64,000 nt of DNA from Candidatus Microsaccharimonas sossegonensis (GCA_004100325.1 SCKX01000001.1:417453-481452); one strand, 5' to 3'. Shown: positions 52,098 through 60,751, numbered from the stretch's first letter. Translations and numbers: made by a program. Notes: a model not told the origin generated them from the sequence alone.

Positions 52098-52370
52098 TTA
52101 CATAACGCTGACTTCGGTTCGCTGTGTAGTTTTGCCTGTGAAACGAGTCTTTTTGATCTTGTTAAAGCTAACGATACCGTTTTTTGCGGCGTGAATCGTA
52201 AAGTTTTTGCTGAGAAAGGTGCCAGGCCCAGCCACTTTTGTGCTACCAGTTTGACGAACCAATACTTCGCCGGTCGAAACAACTTGGCCACCAAAACGCT
52301 TGACACCAAGACGTTGTCCGGCATTATTATGGATGTTTTTACTTGAACCACCAGCTTTTACGTGTGACAT
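52098..52370 (-). CDS. rpmA: Large ribosomal subunit protein bL27
   Basis: The start is at 52370 (MSHVKAGGSSKNIHNNAGQRLGVKRFGGQVV), with GGAG upstream on the minus strand; the track's 52412 start is too long. The 90-residue product shows the bL27 pattern including GQVLVRQ-like EVLVRQTGSTKVAGPGT. There is no long N-terminal extension of the Firmicutes cleaved type: only MSHV precedes the AGG that reaches the peptidyl transferase centre. It is unlinked to rplU. Confidence 0.95.
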   Translation of the reverse strand: MSHVKAGGSSKNIHNNAGQRLGVKRFGGQVVSTGEVLVRQTGSTKVAGPGTFLSKNFTIHAAKNGIVSFNKIKKTRFTGKTTQRTEVSVM

Positions 52371-52482
52371 ATGGTATTGCTCCTTATGGTCTCGTTTTTT
52401 AAACGGACTCATTCAATCTGATTAAGTGTACGTGAAAGTAGCGAAATCGTCAAGAGGTGAGGAGTGTTAATAAAAAGTTAAT

Positions 52483-52770
52483 AGTTGTCATGTTACAATT
52501 GAAACTAGCATTTCGGTGCTGATAACGAATACAACAATTTGGCAAAATAACCTAACCCGCACTTGGCAATGATCTGGGATATAGCTATAACAACAGGGCG
52601 GTATGGTTAAAAAACGCATAAACAATACTGATCCCGTCGTTCAGGTTCGTTTATGCGTCATGGTTGGAAACTTCCATGGGACCTGTAAAAAGGTCTGCTT
52701 AGCGGCGGGTTTTGTGTCCCCAAACGCCAAGCATTTCCCAAGCATTTCTATGTAAGCATGAGGAGGCTAT
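52483..52770 (+). other. Structured leader upstream of tandem tiny ORFs, unassigned RNA
   Basis: A TG-extended TACAAT-like -10 near 52490 would start RNA around 52505. Downstream are ACGCATAAAC/GTTTATGCGT (10 bp, about 52613-52662), CATGG/CCATG, GACCT/AGGTC, and a long imperfect stem CTT.GCG..GGG with CCC..CGC..AAG. The region ends at AGGAGG just before a small membrane-protein ORF. I do not recognise a known riboswitch class; T-box, tmRNA and c-di-AMP signatures were looked for and not found. Confidence 0.45.
52603..52755 (+). CDS. Possible 50-residue ORF within the structured leader
   Basis: ATG at 52603 to TAA at 52753 reads MVKKRINNTDPVVQVRLCV and continues to KHFPSISM, basic with three cysteines. 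The ribosome binding site is weak (AGGGCGG). Because it lies in the strongly base-paired region, the frame may be fortuitous. It is recorded since the next tiny ORF follows 15 nt later. Confidence 0.2.
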   Translation: MVKKRINNTDPVVQVRLCVMVGNFHGTCKKVCLAAGFVSPNAKHFPSISM

Positions 52771-52923
52771 GTGCAAAATCATCACATTCGGAAAAGAATT
52801 CGTAAGTGGCCTGCCTTGAAAATTCTGGCAGCTATTGGTATTTTCTTATTATTGGCGGCGGTATCGTATATGGCGGCGGACGCTATTGATCAACAGGCTC
52901 GACCTACTTCTTCTCAATTATAA
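52771..52923 (+). CDS. 50-residue single-pass membrane protein, absent from the ORF track
   Basis: A GTG start at 52771 with AGGAGG 4 nt upstream, the strongest ribosome binding site in the area. The product begins MQNHHIRKRIRKWPALK, has one transmembrane helix (ILAAIGIFLLLAAVSYMAA) and a short outer tail ending ARPTSSQL. Its TAA overlaps the end of the convergent hydrolase gene by 10 bp. The basic-in topology is clear. The function is unknown; small membrane proteins of this size often regulate envelope enzymes. It is preceded by a structured leader, so it may be ligand- or stress-controlled. Confidence 0.6.
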   Translation: MQNHHIRKRIRKWPALKILAAIGIFLLLAAVSYMAADAIDQQARPTSSQL

Positions 52924-54083
52924 ACGGATTTTGGGAGCAAGCTGCTCGCAGTGCGGTGACGGAATACATCTCTTTTTTGCGCAGCAATGCTTGATTGGAT
53001 CTCGGGTTTTGCCCTGTCCATAACCTTAATATAACCCGCATTGAGGTCTGGTCGCATGTGATCAGCATTGGTCACGTCGTAGCTTAAAAAAGGCACGTTG
53101 GCTTTTTTGGCGTATGCAGCAACGGCATTCGACGATTTCTTGTCGTTCACTATAGGGTCATAACCTGGGCTTGCAATACTTAGGTAAACAATAGTCGGTC
53201 GCATCTTATCTTTAGGTATGGTACTCATGTTGGTGATACGATCTTTAAGATTTGCGTTTTCGATGGCAACCATCTGGTCAAACATCAGCCACATGCCAGG
53301 CAGTTTGTTGTTATCAAGGTTTGTCTGAACGGTAGCAGCTGTTTGAAAGAAAGCGTCTTTGTTTTCTAAAAAAGTACCTTTTGTATAATTGCTTGAACGA
53401 AGTGCCATTTCACCGATAAAACGGAACGGACTGGAATATTCGACGCCTGGTATCCAGTCGACTTGCTGGACAATATCGATCTCGTTTTGGCGGGCGGGTC
53501 GCAGTGATGTAATGCCATCCGGCGTTGATATAAGTACGATCGCTTCAATACTAAGGTTGGATGCCTGACGAATCCGTTCTTGAACTTGCATCGCGACGTT
53601 ACCTCCAGCGCTGTAACCAACTAACGAGATCGTATCAAGTTTTCGGGCTTTAGCGGTCGCAATTATCTGCTTTGCAATATCTTTCGTTTCGAGCGGTGCA
53701 TTATTGTACCCAACTGATAATAATTGCCCGTCAATGACAGGTTGGACAGCGGCACCAGTATATTTCGTGATATTATCTGCATTATCGCTACCAAATCCAT
53801 CAATAAACACCAAACCTTTTTTGTTGTTGGCTTTATCGAGAGCCGGACCTTTGTATTCAACAGTGATCGATGCTTTGGCTTGAATTTCTTGATTGTCTCG
53901 CACATCGTGCGCATAGGTTGAGATACCCGCACCAATTAAGGCAACCCCAGCAAAAGTACGAAGAAGGGCGTTGTGGCGGCGTTTGGCACGTTTCCACTCA
54001 AGCTTGACCGCTTTTGCTTCGATAGGGTCGTAGGTTTGGTAGTTCTCCAACCGTTTCTGGATTTCTGGTGACGGTAATAACAT
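52914..54083 (-). CDS. Membrane-anchored alpha/beta hydrolase
   Basis: A 389-residue protein. The N-terminal 30 residues are basic and cytoplasmic, followed by a transmembrane helix (LLRTFAGVALIGAGISTYA), so the hydrolase domain is outside. The nucleophile elbow is LVGYSAGGNVAMQ (GxSxG). FIDGFGSDNADN may hold the oxyanion region, and the acid/His are expected in SYDVTNADHMRPDL. The start is ATG 54083; the track's TTG at 54113 precedes a TATACTAT promoter. Lipase, esterase or peptidase activity cannot be told apart. Confidence 0.78.
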   Translation of the reverse strand: MLLPSPEIQKRLENYQTYDPIEAKAVKLEWKRAKRRHNALLRTFAGVALIGAGISTYAHDVRDNQEIQAKASITVEYKGPALDKANNKKGLVFIDGFGSDNADNITKYTGAAVQPVIDGQLLSVGYNNAPLETKDIAKQIIATAKARKLDTISLVGYSAGGNVAMQVQERIRQASNLSIEAIVLISTPDGITSLRPARQNEIDIVQQVDWIPGVEYSSPFRFIGEMALRSSNYTKGTFLENKDAFFQTAATVQTNLDNNKLPGMWLMFDQMVAIENANLKDRITNMSTIPKDKMRPTIVYLSIASPGYDPIVNDKKSSNAVAAYAKKANVPFLSYDVTNADHMRPDLNAGYIKVMDRAKPEIQSSIAAQKRDVFRHRTASSLLPKSVYN

Positions 54084-54152
54084 AACTGCACTATAGTATA
54101 TACCTGTTATCAATTTTATTGTGTAGTAATTATTAACTGAAACGAGAGTGAG

Positions 54153-55328
54153 TTATTTCTTGACGAGAACGAGGATTTCACGTGCGACGACTTGGTCGGG
54201 GCGAAAATACAGTAACTGGTGGGGGCGAACGGTGCGCATTTCAACGTACCGATATCCCAGCTCTTCAACTTTTACGACCAGTGGCAGGTGAGTGAAATGA
54301 CCATCAGTGTGTTTCCAGGCAGGCACGGCCAGCACAACTGGTGTACCGGGTTTAATTTGTTCAGCTAGGTTTTTTAAAAACTCCGAAAGAATGTGATTTG
54401 TATTACCACGTACTTCCATTAGTTTTGAGCTGGACGGTGGTGCGCTAAATGGCTGTCCCAGATAGCCTTCGGCGACGACGGCATCGACGGGGATTTCCCA
54501 AGTTGTGGTCATAGCATCACCGACGTGGAGCGTCACGTCGAGGTTTAGGTTGTCTTTGTCAGCGATCCACTTCAGGTTTTGACGGGTAAAGTCGATCATT
54601 TTTTCTGATAAGTCTGTGCCATAGACGGCATAGTTCATCAGGCCGGCTTCCTGAAGGATCACACCCGTACCACAGAATGGATCAAGCACACGGGGCGAAC
54701 CTTTGTCATTGCCAGCAACCCCGAGTGGTCCCGCCAGGTTGACCATGATCTGGGCAAGTTTTGGCGGCAACATACCAACAAAAGCATCGCGCTTTGGCCG
54801 ACCTTGGTCACGGGCGGCAAGCGACGTGATATGCTGTGCACCGGTGCTTTCAGCGACGACAATGCCAGACTGACCTTTAACGACGATAAGTTCGACTTTC
54901 GTATTAGACAACCCTAGTTTGTTATGGTGAGAAGTTGCGGTTGACAAGGCAGCTGCTTGGTTTGGGATTAATCGAAGGCTGGTGCCAGTTGATTTTAGTT
55001 TACCTTTTAGTATTAATCCGGTTTTTTGAATGTCGCGCGGACTTTCCTTAAATCCGTAGGCACTGATGCCGAGAGTGATTTTTTTGGCTTGCTTTGCCCA
55101 AACTTTACTGTAGTGCTGAACTATCTTCATAGATGCGGCGTGCCAATCGTGACCGGGGACTTGCAGGATGACTAGGCCGGTTTTTTGACTACCACCTAGG
55201 CGGGTAATATCAATGTACTCGGCACCTACCAGCGCGCTGACATCAGAGAACCAACTGACATCGCCATAGACTCGTTCAAGTTCGGCGATCGAGATGGCAG
55301 GTTGACGACCCAAAATGGCGATGTGCAT
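54153..55328 (-). CDS. RNA methylase of the TRM11/COG1041 type
   Basis: A 391-residue protein. The N-terminal half resembles a THUMP-like RNA-binding region, and the C-terminal half a SAM-dependent methyltransferase: VLDPFCGTGVILQEAG (SAM loop) and VYGTDLSEKMIDFTRQNL. The catalytic position usually reading (D/N)PPY is VVAEGYLGQPF here, like the EPYLG form of some COG1041 proteins. tRNA guanosine N2-methylation is the likely activity but not certain. It precedes the hydrolase gene by 69 nt on the same strand. Confidence 0.75.
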   Translation of the reverse strand: MHIAILGRQPAISIAELERVYGDVSWFSDVSALVGAEYIDITRLGGSQKTGLVILQVPGHDWHAASMKIVQHYSKVWAKQAKKITLGISAYGFKESPRDIQKTGLILKGKLKSTGTSLRLIPNQAAALSTATSHHNKLGLSNTKVELIVVKGQSGIVVAESTGAQHITSLAARDQGRPKRDAFVGMLPPKLAQIMVNLAGPLGVAGNDKGSPRVLDPFCGTGVILQEAGLMNYAVYGTDLSEKMIDFTRQNLKWIADKDNLNLDVTLHVGDAMTTTWEIPVDAVVAEGYLGQPFSAPPSSSKLMEVRGNTNHILSEFLKNLAEQIKPGTPVVLAVPAWKHTDGHFTHLPLVVKVEELGYRYVEMRTVRPHQLLYFRPDQVVAREILVLVKK

Positions 55329-55375
55329 AGCTTTAGTATACCTGATACAAGACTTGATGCTATATAATGAAGCTT

Positions 55376-56416
55376 ATGAAAAACATGTCTTTTAGGGGAT
55401 GGCTAACTGTTTTGACGTTTGTGCTGCTAGTGGTGGTTGTGTTTATTGCGTGGCCGGAAATCGTCAAAGCGTATCGGTTACTGAATAGAGTCGATTTGGG
55501 TATTTTGGCGCTTATTATCCCCGTACAACTTTTTAGTTACTACGCAGGAGGCGGTATGATTTTTTCATATCTGCGTTCAAAAGGCGATCTAAAAGGTTTG
55601 TCGCAGTGGCGAATTACGCGTTTTGCACTTGAACTTAACTTCGTCAACCATATTTTACCAAGCGGCGGAGCAGCTGGCTTTTCATATCTCGGATGGGTAT
55701 TAGGCAAGTATGGGGTGAAACCGAGTCGGGCAACCATCGCGCAGCTGATTCGTTTTACGTTAACATTCTTAGCCTTTGTTATTATCTTGTTGTTCGCAGT
55801 CATTTTCCTTGCTGCTGACGGTCGCATCAACCGTTTAATTATTGTACTTGCCAGCGTGATAGCGGCTGTCTGTTTATTTGTTATTTTTGGTGCAATTTTT
55901 GTGATTGGTAACAATCTGCGACTGAAAAAATTTTCTCACTGGCTCACAAAATTTGCTAATCGCGTAGTGAATAAACTCACTCGCGGTCGGAAACCACATG
56001 CCGTAAAGGATACGCTCATTCCGAATTTTTTTGGTGAGTTACACCAAGATTACCTTTCAATTCGAAAAGATGCTCGAATTTTGATCAAGCCGTTTATTTG
56101 GGCATTCTTCATAAACGTTGCTGATGTTGCCTTGATTTGGATTGCGTTCTTCTCACTTGGGTACAATGTCAGCCCAGCAATCTTGTTTGTCGCCTTTGGT
56201 GTTTCTTCGCTTGCCAGTGCGATTTCGGTCACTCCTGGAGGTGCAGGCATATACGAAGCTATCATGATTGCGTTCCTCGCTTCCAGTAACGTACCGGCCG
56301 ACGTTGCGATTGCGGGCACCGTGCTGGCTCGGGTAACCCTTGTGCTAGGCACTATTTTATTCGGTTATATGTTCTATCAATTTACGGTGTTGAAATATGG
56401 AAAACGTACTTCTTAG
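55376..56416 (+). CDS. YbhN/AglD-like membrane protein (LPG synthase transmembrane-domain family)
   Basis: A 346-residue polytopic protein with about eight helices. Family marks are the FVNHILPSGGAAGFSYLGW segment and SVTPGGAGIYEAIMIAFL near the C-terminus, as in the flippase-like lysylphosphatidylglycerol synthase membrane domain (UPF0104). It probably helps lipid or lipid-linked sugar handling. The track start at 55367 overlaps the -10 TATAAT (55363-55368); the ATG at 55376, 7 nt downstream, is chosen. It overlaps xseA by 20 nt. Confidence 0.85.
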   Translation: MKNMSFRGWLTVLTFVLLVVVVFIAWPEIVKAYRLLNRVDLGILALIIPVQLFSYYAGGGMIFSYLRSKGDLKGLSQWRITRFALELNFVNHILPSGGAAGFSYLGWVLGKYGVKPSRATIAQLIRFTLTFLAFVIILLFAVIFLAADGRINRLIIVLASVIAAVCLFVIFGAIFVIGNNLRLKKFSHWLTKFANRVVNKLTRGRKPHAVKDTLIPNFFGELHQDYLSIRKDARILIKPFIWAFFINVADVALIWIAFFSLGYNVSPAILFVAFGVSSLASAISVTPGGAGIYEAIMIAFLASSNVPADVAIAGTVLARVTLVLGTILFGYMFYQFTVLKYGKRTS

Positions 56417-57491
56417 CGTCAGTGAATTTGTCGCGGCGACAAACCAGACATTAGAGTATGCCTATCCGGTGGTACATGTTGAGGGAGAAATTGCAGAATT
56501 TAAAATTAGCCAAAATCAGTGGGTACATTTTAAAATAAAGGATGAAGTTGCGGTTGTCAGCTGTTTTATGACGATGTTCCAAATGCGTGTGCCACTCGAA
56601 GATGGTATGAAAGTCGTGGTGACTGCATCACCAAAACTCGACGGTCGGTGGGGAAAGTTTTCGCTGATCGTTCGAGCTGTTCGACCAGTCGGTGAGGGTT
56701 CGATTAAAAAAGGATTTGAACTTTTAAAAGCAAAACTTGAAAAAGAAGGGCTCTTTGCGTATGAACGAAAGCGGCCACTCCCGCGTATGCCGAAAAAGAT
56801 CGCTGTTATTACCAGTACTGAATCGGCGGCTTATGCTGATTTTATAAAAATTATTAATAAAAGATGGGGTGGGCTCGACGTTGACGTCGCTCATACGCAA
56901 GTTCAAGGTGCGCCAGCAGCAGACCAGATGATCCGGGCAATTCATTATTTTAATAGCCTAGAAGCGCTGCCAGAAGTACTCGTCATTATTAGAGGTGGGG
57001 GCAGTCCGGATGACCTTGCAGCTTTTAATGATGAACCTCTTGCCAGAGCAATAGCTGAGAGTCGCATTCCAACACTGGTTGGTGTAGGCCACGAGGTCAA
57101 TCATACACTTGCCGATATGATTTCAGATGTTCGCGCAGCGACACCAACGGATGCAGCGCAGCTACTTGTTCCAGATAGACATGAAATTATTCGTAGTTCC
57201 AAAGCACAGGTACATGCCGTCGGGTTTTTGCTGACGCAGGCAATTGATACCTATTCACGCCAGACGAAAGAAAACCTGGAAGCAGCTTTCGGGCGCATTC
57301 AAGAACGTCTGGATGACGCTTTTGATCGATTGGGAATATTGCGGGTTGCTACGTCGCAGTTGAATCCTGAACATGTGCTGCGACGAGGCTATGCCCTGCT
57401 ACGAGGCGATCAAACGGTGGGATCACTATTACAAATCGAGACAGTCAAACATATTATAAGCGCGGAGGTACAAGATGTCAGACAAAAGTAA
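56397..57491 (+). CDS. xseA: Exodeoxyribonuclease VII large subunit
   Basis: A 364-residue XseA with an N-terminal OB-fold (VVHVEGEIAEFKISQNQWVHFKIKDE) and the catalytic core motifs KIAVITSTESAAYADF, VLVIIRGGGSPDDLAAFND and IPTLVGVGHEVNHTLADMISDVRAATPTDAAQLL. It is shorter than the 400-450 residues of most XseA, mainly in the coiled-coil region near the C-terminus. With XseB it degrades single-stranded DNA. The start lies inside the upstream gene's end and the stop overlaps xseB. Confidence 0.92.
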   Translation: MENVLLSVSEFVAATNQTLEYAYPVVHVEGEIAEFKISQNQWVHFKIKDEVAVVSCFMTMFQMRVPLEDGMKVVVTASPKLDGRWGKFSLIVRAVRPVGEGSIKKGFELLKAKLEKEGLFAYERKRPLPRMPKKIAVITSTESAAYADFIKIINKRWGGLDVDVAHTQVQGAPAADQMIRAIHYFNSLEALPEVLVIIRGGGSPDDLAAFNDEPLARAIAESRIPTLVGVGHEVNHTLADMISDVRAATPTDAAQLLVPDRHEIIRSSKAQVHAVGFLLTQAIDTYSRQTKENLEAAFGRIQERLDDAFDRLGILRVATSQLNPEHVLRRGYALLRGDQTVGSLLQIETVKHIISAEVQDVRQK

Positions 57492-57687
57492 CCCATCAGT
57501 CCAGGAAAAACTGACGCACTTGTCCGAATTAGTCGGATGGTTTCAAGGTGCGTCATTTACATTAGAGGATGCGCTCGATAAGTTCAAACAGGCTGAAGCG
57601 CTTGCTGAAGAGATTGAAAATGATCTCACGAAACTAAAAAACGATATCAAAGTGGTCAAAAAGCGATTCGATAGCGAAACGCCATGA
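57475..57687 (+). CDS. xseB: Exodeoxyribonuclease VII small subunit
   Basis: A 70-residue two-helix protein: VQEKLTHLSELVGWFQ, then FTLEDALDKFKQAEALAEEIENDL, the XseB hallmark. Several small subunits wrap the XseA coiled coil. It overlaps xseA by 17 nt at its start and the next gene by 4 nt at its end, so all are one operon. Confidence 0.9.
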   Translation: MSDKSNPSVQEKLTHLSELVGWFQGASFTLEDALDKFKQAEALAEEIENDLTKLKNDIKVVKKRFDSETP

Positions 57688-58214
57688 TCTCGCCATTGAC
57701 TGCAATTGTCTTTGTCCTCATCTGTATATTTCTTTTCTTCGGATTGGTTGTATTCGTAGGGGCGCCGTATATACCGAGCCATCGTAAAGACATCAAAAAG
57801 GCCTTTGATCATTTCGACATCAATAATTCAGACGTGTTAGTGGATGCCGGCAGCGGGGACGGAGTCGTGTTAAGGAGTGCAGCGAGTCGCGGCGCACAAG
57901 CAATAGGCTACGAAATTAACCCGATATTAGTTGGCGTTTCGCGGCTGCTGTCGTTACGCGACCCGAACGTGACGGTGCTTTTACAAAACGTATGGCTGGC
58001 AACATTGCCCGAGGAGACGACGATTGTCTACGCATTTTCAGTGCAGCGTGACGAAAAAAAGCTGATCGCATTACTTCAGCGTGAGGCAAATCGGCTGAAC
58101 AAACCGTTACGGCTTCTCTGTTACGCCAGCCCCTTTACCGGCATGAAAGCATCTGATACTTTTGAAGCATATTATCTTTATATATTCCATCCTTTACAGT
58201 CAAAAAATGCTTAA
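57684..58214 (+). CDS. Membrane-anchored SAM methyltransferase (FAM173-like)
   Basis: A 176-residue protein with one N-terminal transmembrane helix (AIVFVLICIFLFFGLVVFVGAPY) followed by a compact class I methyltransferase: SDVLVDAGSGDGVVLRSAASRGAQAIGYEINP. This layout (GAPYIPS, then a GSGDG loop and GYEINP) matches the FAM173/ATP-synthase-c lysine methyltransferase type of proteins. The substrate is unknown here. The start overlaps the xseB stop (ATGA-like). Confidence 0.75.
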   Translation: MISPLTAIVFVLICIFLFFGLVVFVGAPYIPSHRKDIKKAFDHFDINNSDVLVDAGSGDGVVLRSAASRGAQAIGYEINPILVGVSRLLSLRDPNVTVLLQNVWLATLPEETTIVYAFSVQRDEKKLIALLQREANRLNKPLRLLCYASPFTGMKASDTFEAYYLYIFHPLQSKNA

Positions 58215-58216
58215 GG

Positions 58217-58222
58217 TATAAT
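58217..58222 (+). promoter_or_regulatory. -10 element of the PsbP-like protein gene
   Basis: TATAAT exactly 6 nt before the ATG at 58229. Confidence 0.5.
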
Positions 58223-58228
58223 GGCGAT

Positions 58229-58891
58229 ATGAATCATCATCTTGTAGCGCGACCTTACGAACAAGGAACGACAAATATCTGGCTGATCCTAAGCATTGTG
58301 TTTATTATCTTAACCGTTGGGCTGGGAGGCGCATTTGGCTGGGCACTGGTGAATTATATGGATCAAAAAAACAATGTCGACACGAAAGTCTCAACGGCAG
58401 TCACCGCCGCCGTAAAGGCACAAGCTGATAAGGATGCAGCAACCTTCGAGGCGGAGGACAAAAAACCAAACCGCCAATTTGCTGGTCCTGAAGATTTCGG
58501 ATCACTGAGTTTCTCATATCCTAAAACATGGAGCACCTACGTCAGTAAGGATGCGTCAACAGGGACATTCCAGGCCTATTTAAACCCCGTCTTGGTACCG
58601 CCAGTGGCCGAAACAACTCAGTATGCCCTTCGTGTCAGTATTGAAACGCGCAGCTACGACACGGTGCTCAATATATATCAGACTTTAGTCAAAAAAGGTG
58701 ATTTGAAATCAAGCACGGTCAAGATCAACGGCGTCGATAGCACACGGCTAGATGGGAATTTTACAAAAGACATCCGTGGTTCAGCAGTAGTCTTTAAAAT
58801 CCGCGATAAAACAGTGACAATTCGGACTGACGCCGACACATTTAAACCCGATTTTAACGCGCTGGTCGCTTCCATTAAGTTCAACTCTTAA
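58229..58891 (+). CDS. Membrane-anchored protein with PsbP-like outer domain
   Basis: A 220-residue protein with a short cytoplasmic start, one transmembrane helix (IWLILSIVFIILTVGLGGAFGWALV) and a coiled stalk. The outer domain begins GSLSFSYPKTWSTYVSKD and ends RTDADTFKPDFNALVASIKF, a PsbP/Mog1-like pattern common in small bacterial surface proteins. No catalytic residues are evident. The start is leaderless by position. Confidence 0.7.
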   Translation: MNHHLVARPYEQGTTNIWLILSIVFIILTVGLGGAFGWALVNYMDQKNNVDTKVSTAVTAAVKAQADKDAATFEAEDKKPNRQFAGPEDFGSLSFSYPKTWSTYVSKDASTGTFQAYLNPVLVPPVAETTQYALRVSIETRSYDTVLNIYQTLVKKGDLKSSTVKINGVDSTRLDGNFTKDIRGSAVVFKIRDKTVTIRTDADTFKPDFNALVASIKFNS

Positions 58892-58918
58892 CAGTAACAT
58901 CATACATTATGCTCATCT

Positions 58919-58948
58919 TTGTCAGGAGGCATCGGCTGATGCTACACT
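58919..58948 (+). promoter_or_regulatory. Promoter of the histidine kinase-response regulator-recO operon
   Basis: TTGTCA (58919-58924), an 18-nt spacer ending TGC, and TACACT (58943-58948), 6 nt before the ATG. Confidence 0.65.
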
Positions 58949-58954
58949 AAAGGT

Positions 58955-59692
58955 ATGAGAAAGAGTGAGGGACTCTCTGGGGATGGGAGAAGTGGCATGG
59001 CTCCTCGTGAGGTGTCGTCGTTAATTGCGGCGGCGCATGAACTAAAGTCTCCGCTGGCATTAGTGCGTCAATTGGCGCTTCGCCTTGAAACCGGCGAACT
59101 ATCTGACCAGCAGCATCACTTGCTTCAACAGATTACGCTGACCAGCGAACGTGCGCTGCGGCTGACGAGTGATCTCACACGTTCTGCCCGGCTTGAGGAT
59201 GCCCTGTTTGAAGTTGAGCCAATTAATCCCGAACAATTGTGCAGGGATATCGCTAACGAACTTACGCCGCTTTTTGAGGCACACGGAAGATCGCTTGATG
59301 TCAATCATCGCACGCATCCTTTGTTGCTGGTTGCAAACCGTGATTTGCTACGCCGGATTATCATGAACTTCAGCGATAATGCATTGCACTACAGCCAGCC
59401 AGGGTCTGCCGTGCATATGCAGATTCAAGCTTTGAAAAAGGCAGGAACAATTCGCGTCGGGATTCGTGACTTTGGCCCGGCACTATCAAACGATATGTGG
59501 CGCGTCCTACAAAAAAAGCTCAAGCGTTCACCCCAAGCGGTCCATGCTAGGCCACAAAGTAGCGGCTTGGGACTGTACATCGCTAGCCAATTCGCTGAAG
59601 CAATGCACGGCACAATTGGCGCAACGAGGCACCGCGATGGCGCTACCTTTTATGTCGAGCTACAAGCCTCACGGCAGCTGAGCTTGCTATGA
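58955..59692 (+). CDS. Soluble sensor histidine kinase
   Basis: A 245-residue kinase with only the catalytic parts: H-box AAHELKSPLALVRQ with His28, N-box MNFSDNALHYS, G1 VGIRDFGPAL and G2 SSGLGLYIAS. There is no transmembrane or recognisable sensor domain, so it must sense through a partner or an internal signal. It overlaps the following response regulator gene by 4 nt (ATGA). The operon continues into recO. Confidence 0.9.
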   Translation: MRKSEGLSGDGRSGMAPREVSSLIAAAHELKSPLALVRQLALRLETGELSDQQHHLLQQITLTSERALRLTSDLTRSARLEDALFEVEPINPEQLCRDIANELTPLFEAHGRSLDVNHRTHPLLLVANRDLLRRIIMNFSDNALHYSQPGSAVHMQIQALKKAGTIRVGIRDFGPALSNDMWRVLQKKLKRSPQAVHARPQSSGLGLYIASQFAEAMHGTIGATRHRDGATFYVELQASRQLSLL

Positions 59693-60054
59693 CCAGTATC
59701 CTTCTGGTAGAAGACGATCCTTGGTTGGCGGAATTAGAAGCCAGTGTGCTGACAGATGCCGGCTACGAAGTGACGCATGCGCCACACGCACCATCGGCAA
59801 TCGCGAAAATTGATGAAAATCAGCCTGATGTCATCATTCTGGACGTATTATTAACTGGAAGTACGGCGTTTGCGCTCTTACACGAATTACAATCATATGG
59901 TGATACTAAGGATGTGCCAATTATTCTTTGTACGAATATGGCGGAAAACTTGAAGCTGGAAGAGCTTAAAACCTACGGCGTCCGAAGGATTATTGATAAA
60001 ACCATCATGCATCCAGATGATCTGATTGCCGCCATAAACGAAGTGTTGTTATGA
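59689..60054 (+). CDS. Single-domain response regulator, kinase partner
   Basis: A 121-residue receiver: ILLVEDDPWLAELE, phospho-acceptor Asp52 in DVIILDVLLTGS, and Lys104 in RRIIDKT. The switch residue after beta-4 is Thr/Cys-Thr (LCTNM). No output domain is fused. It overlaps the histidine kinase at its start and recO at its end, so the pair is encoded in strict stoichiometric coupling. Confidence 0.9.
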   Translation: MTSILLVEDDPWLAELEASVLTDAGYEVTHAPHAPSAIAKIDENQPDVIILDVLLTGSTAFALLHELQSYGDTKDVPIILCTNMAENLKLEELKTYGVRRIIDKTIMHPDDLIAAINEVLL

Positions 60055-60725
60055 AGACAACGACTACTCGGGCAATTGTGCTACGACGAACGAATTACGG
60101 TGAAGCTGATCGAATATTGCAGCTATTAACTCCAGAAGGTCGCCGAAGCGTGATGGCGCGCGGTGTCCGTAAGCAAAAGAGTAAACTAGCTGGTGGCATT
60201 GAACTGTTTGCAGTCTGCGACGTTGTGCTTGGGGAAGGAAAAGGTGAGCTGGGGATCTTAATATCTTCACGGCTGGTGCATTTTTACCGCCATATTATTG
60301 AAGATTACGACCGCTTGCAGTTCGGTTATTTCGTGATTCAACAGGTGACGAAAGCCAGTGAAAACGTTGACGAGCCAGAGTGGTTTGATCTAATGTCTGA
60401 AGTGCTCATGGGACTTGATGCGTTAACAATCCCGTTATCATTGACGCAGACTTGGTTTTACCTGAAGTTTGCGGGACTACTAGGTCACCAGCTTAATCTA
60501 GAAATCGATACGAATGGTCAGAAATTAGATCAAAAGCGAACCTATCGCTATGATATTGGCGAACAGGGACTTCGGGAGACGCCAAACGGAGAAATCACCG
60601 GTGATCATATTAAACTGCTGCGGCTTATTTCGACGCGATCCATTAAAATTTTGGCACAAATAGGTGGGGTGAACAGTATTTTGCAAGAATGCTTGCAGGT
60701 TGCCCGTGAACACGCGGCTATTTAG
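60051..60725 (+). CDS. recO: DNA repair protein RecO
   Basis: A 224-residue RecO with the OB-fold N-terminus (TTTRAIVLRRTNYGEADRILQLLTPEGR) and helical C-terminal domain. The zinc-binding cysteines seen in some RecO proteins are missing. It helps RecA load on SSB-covered DNA. It is the last gene of the kinase-regulator operon; glyS follows with its own promoter, an order (recO-glyS) found in many bacteria. Confidence 0.9.
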   Translation: MKTTTTRAIVLRRTNYGEADRILQLLTPEGRRSVMARGVRKQKSKLAGGIELFAVCDVVLGEGKGELGILISSRLVHFYRHIIEDYDRLQFGYFVIQQVTKASENVDEPEWFDLMSEVLMGLDALTIPLSLTQTWFYLKFAGLLGHQLNLEIDTNGQKLDQKRTYRYDIGEQGLRETPNGEITGDHIKLLRLISTRSIKILAQIGGVNSILQECLQVAREHAAI

Positions 60726-60751
60726 GCTCGATGACTCTCGTCTTCCTATGC

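Noticed and set aside
52483-52770. tmRNA, RNase P RNA, SRP RNA or c-di-AMP riboswitch
   Set aside because: None of the conserved sequence blocks of these RNAs could be found on either strand.
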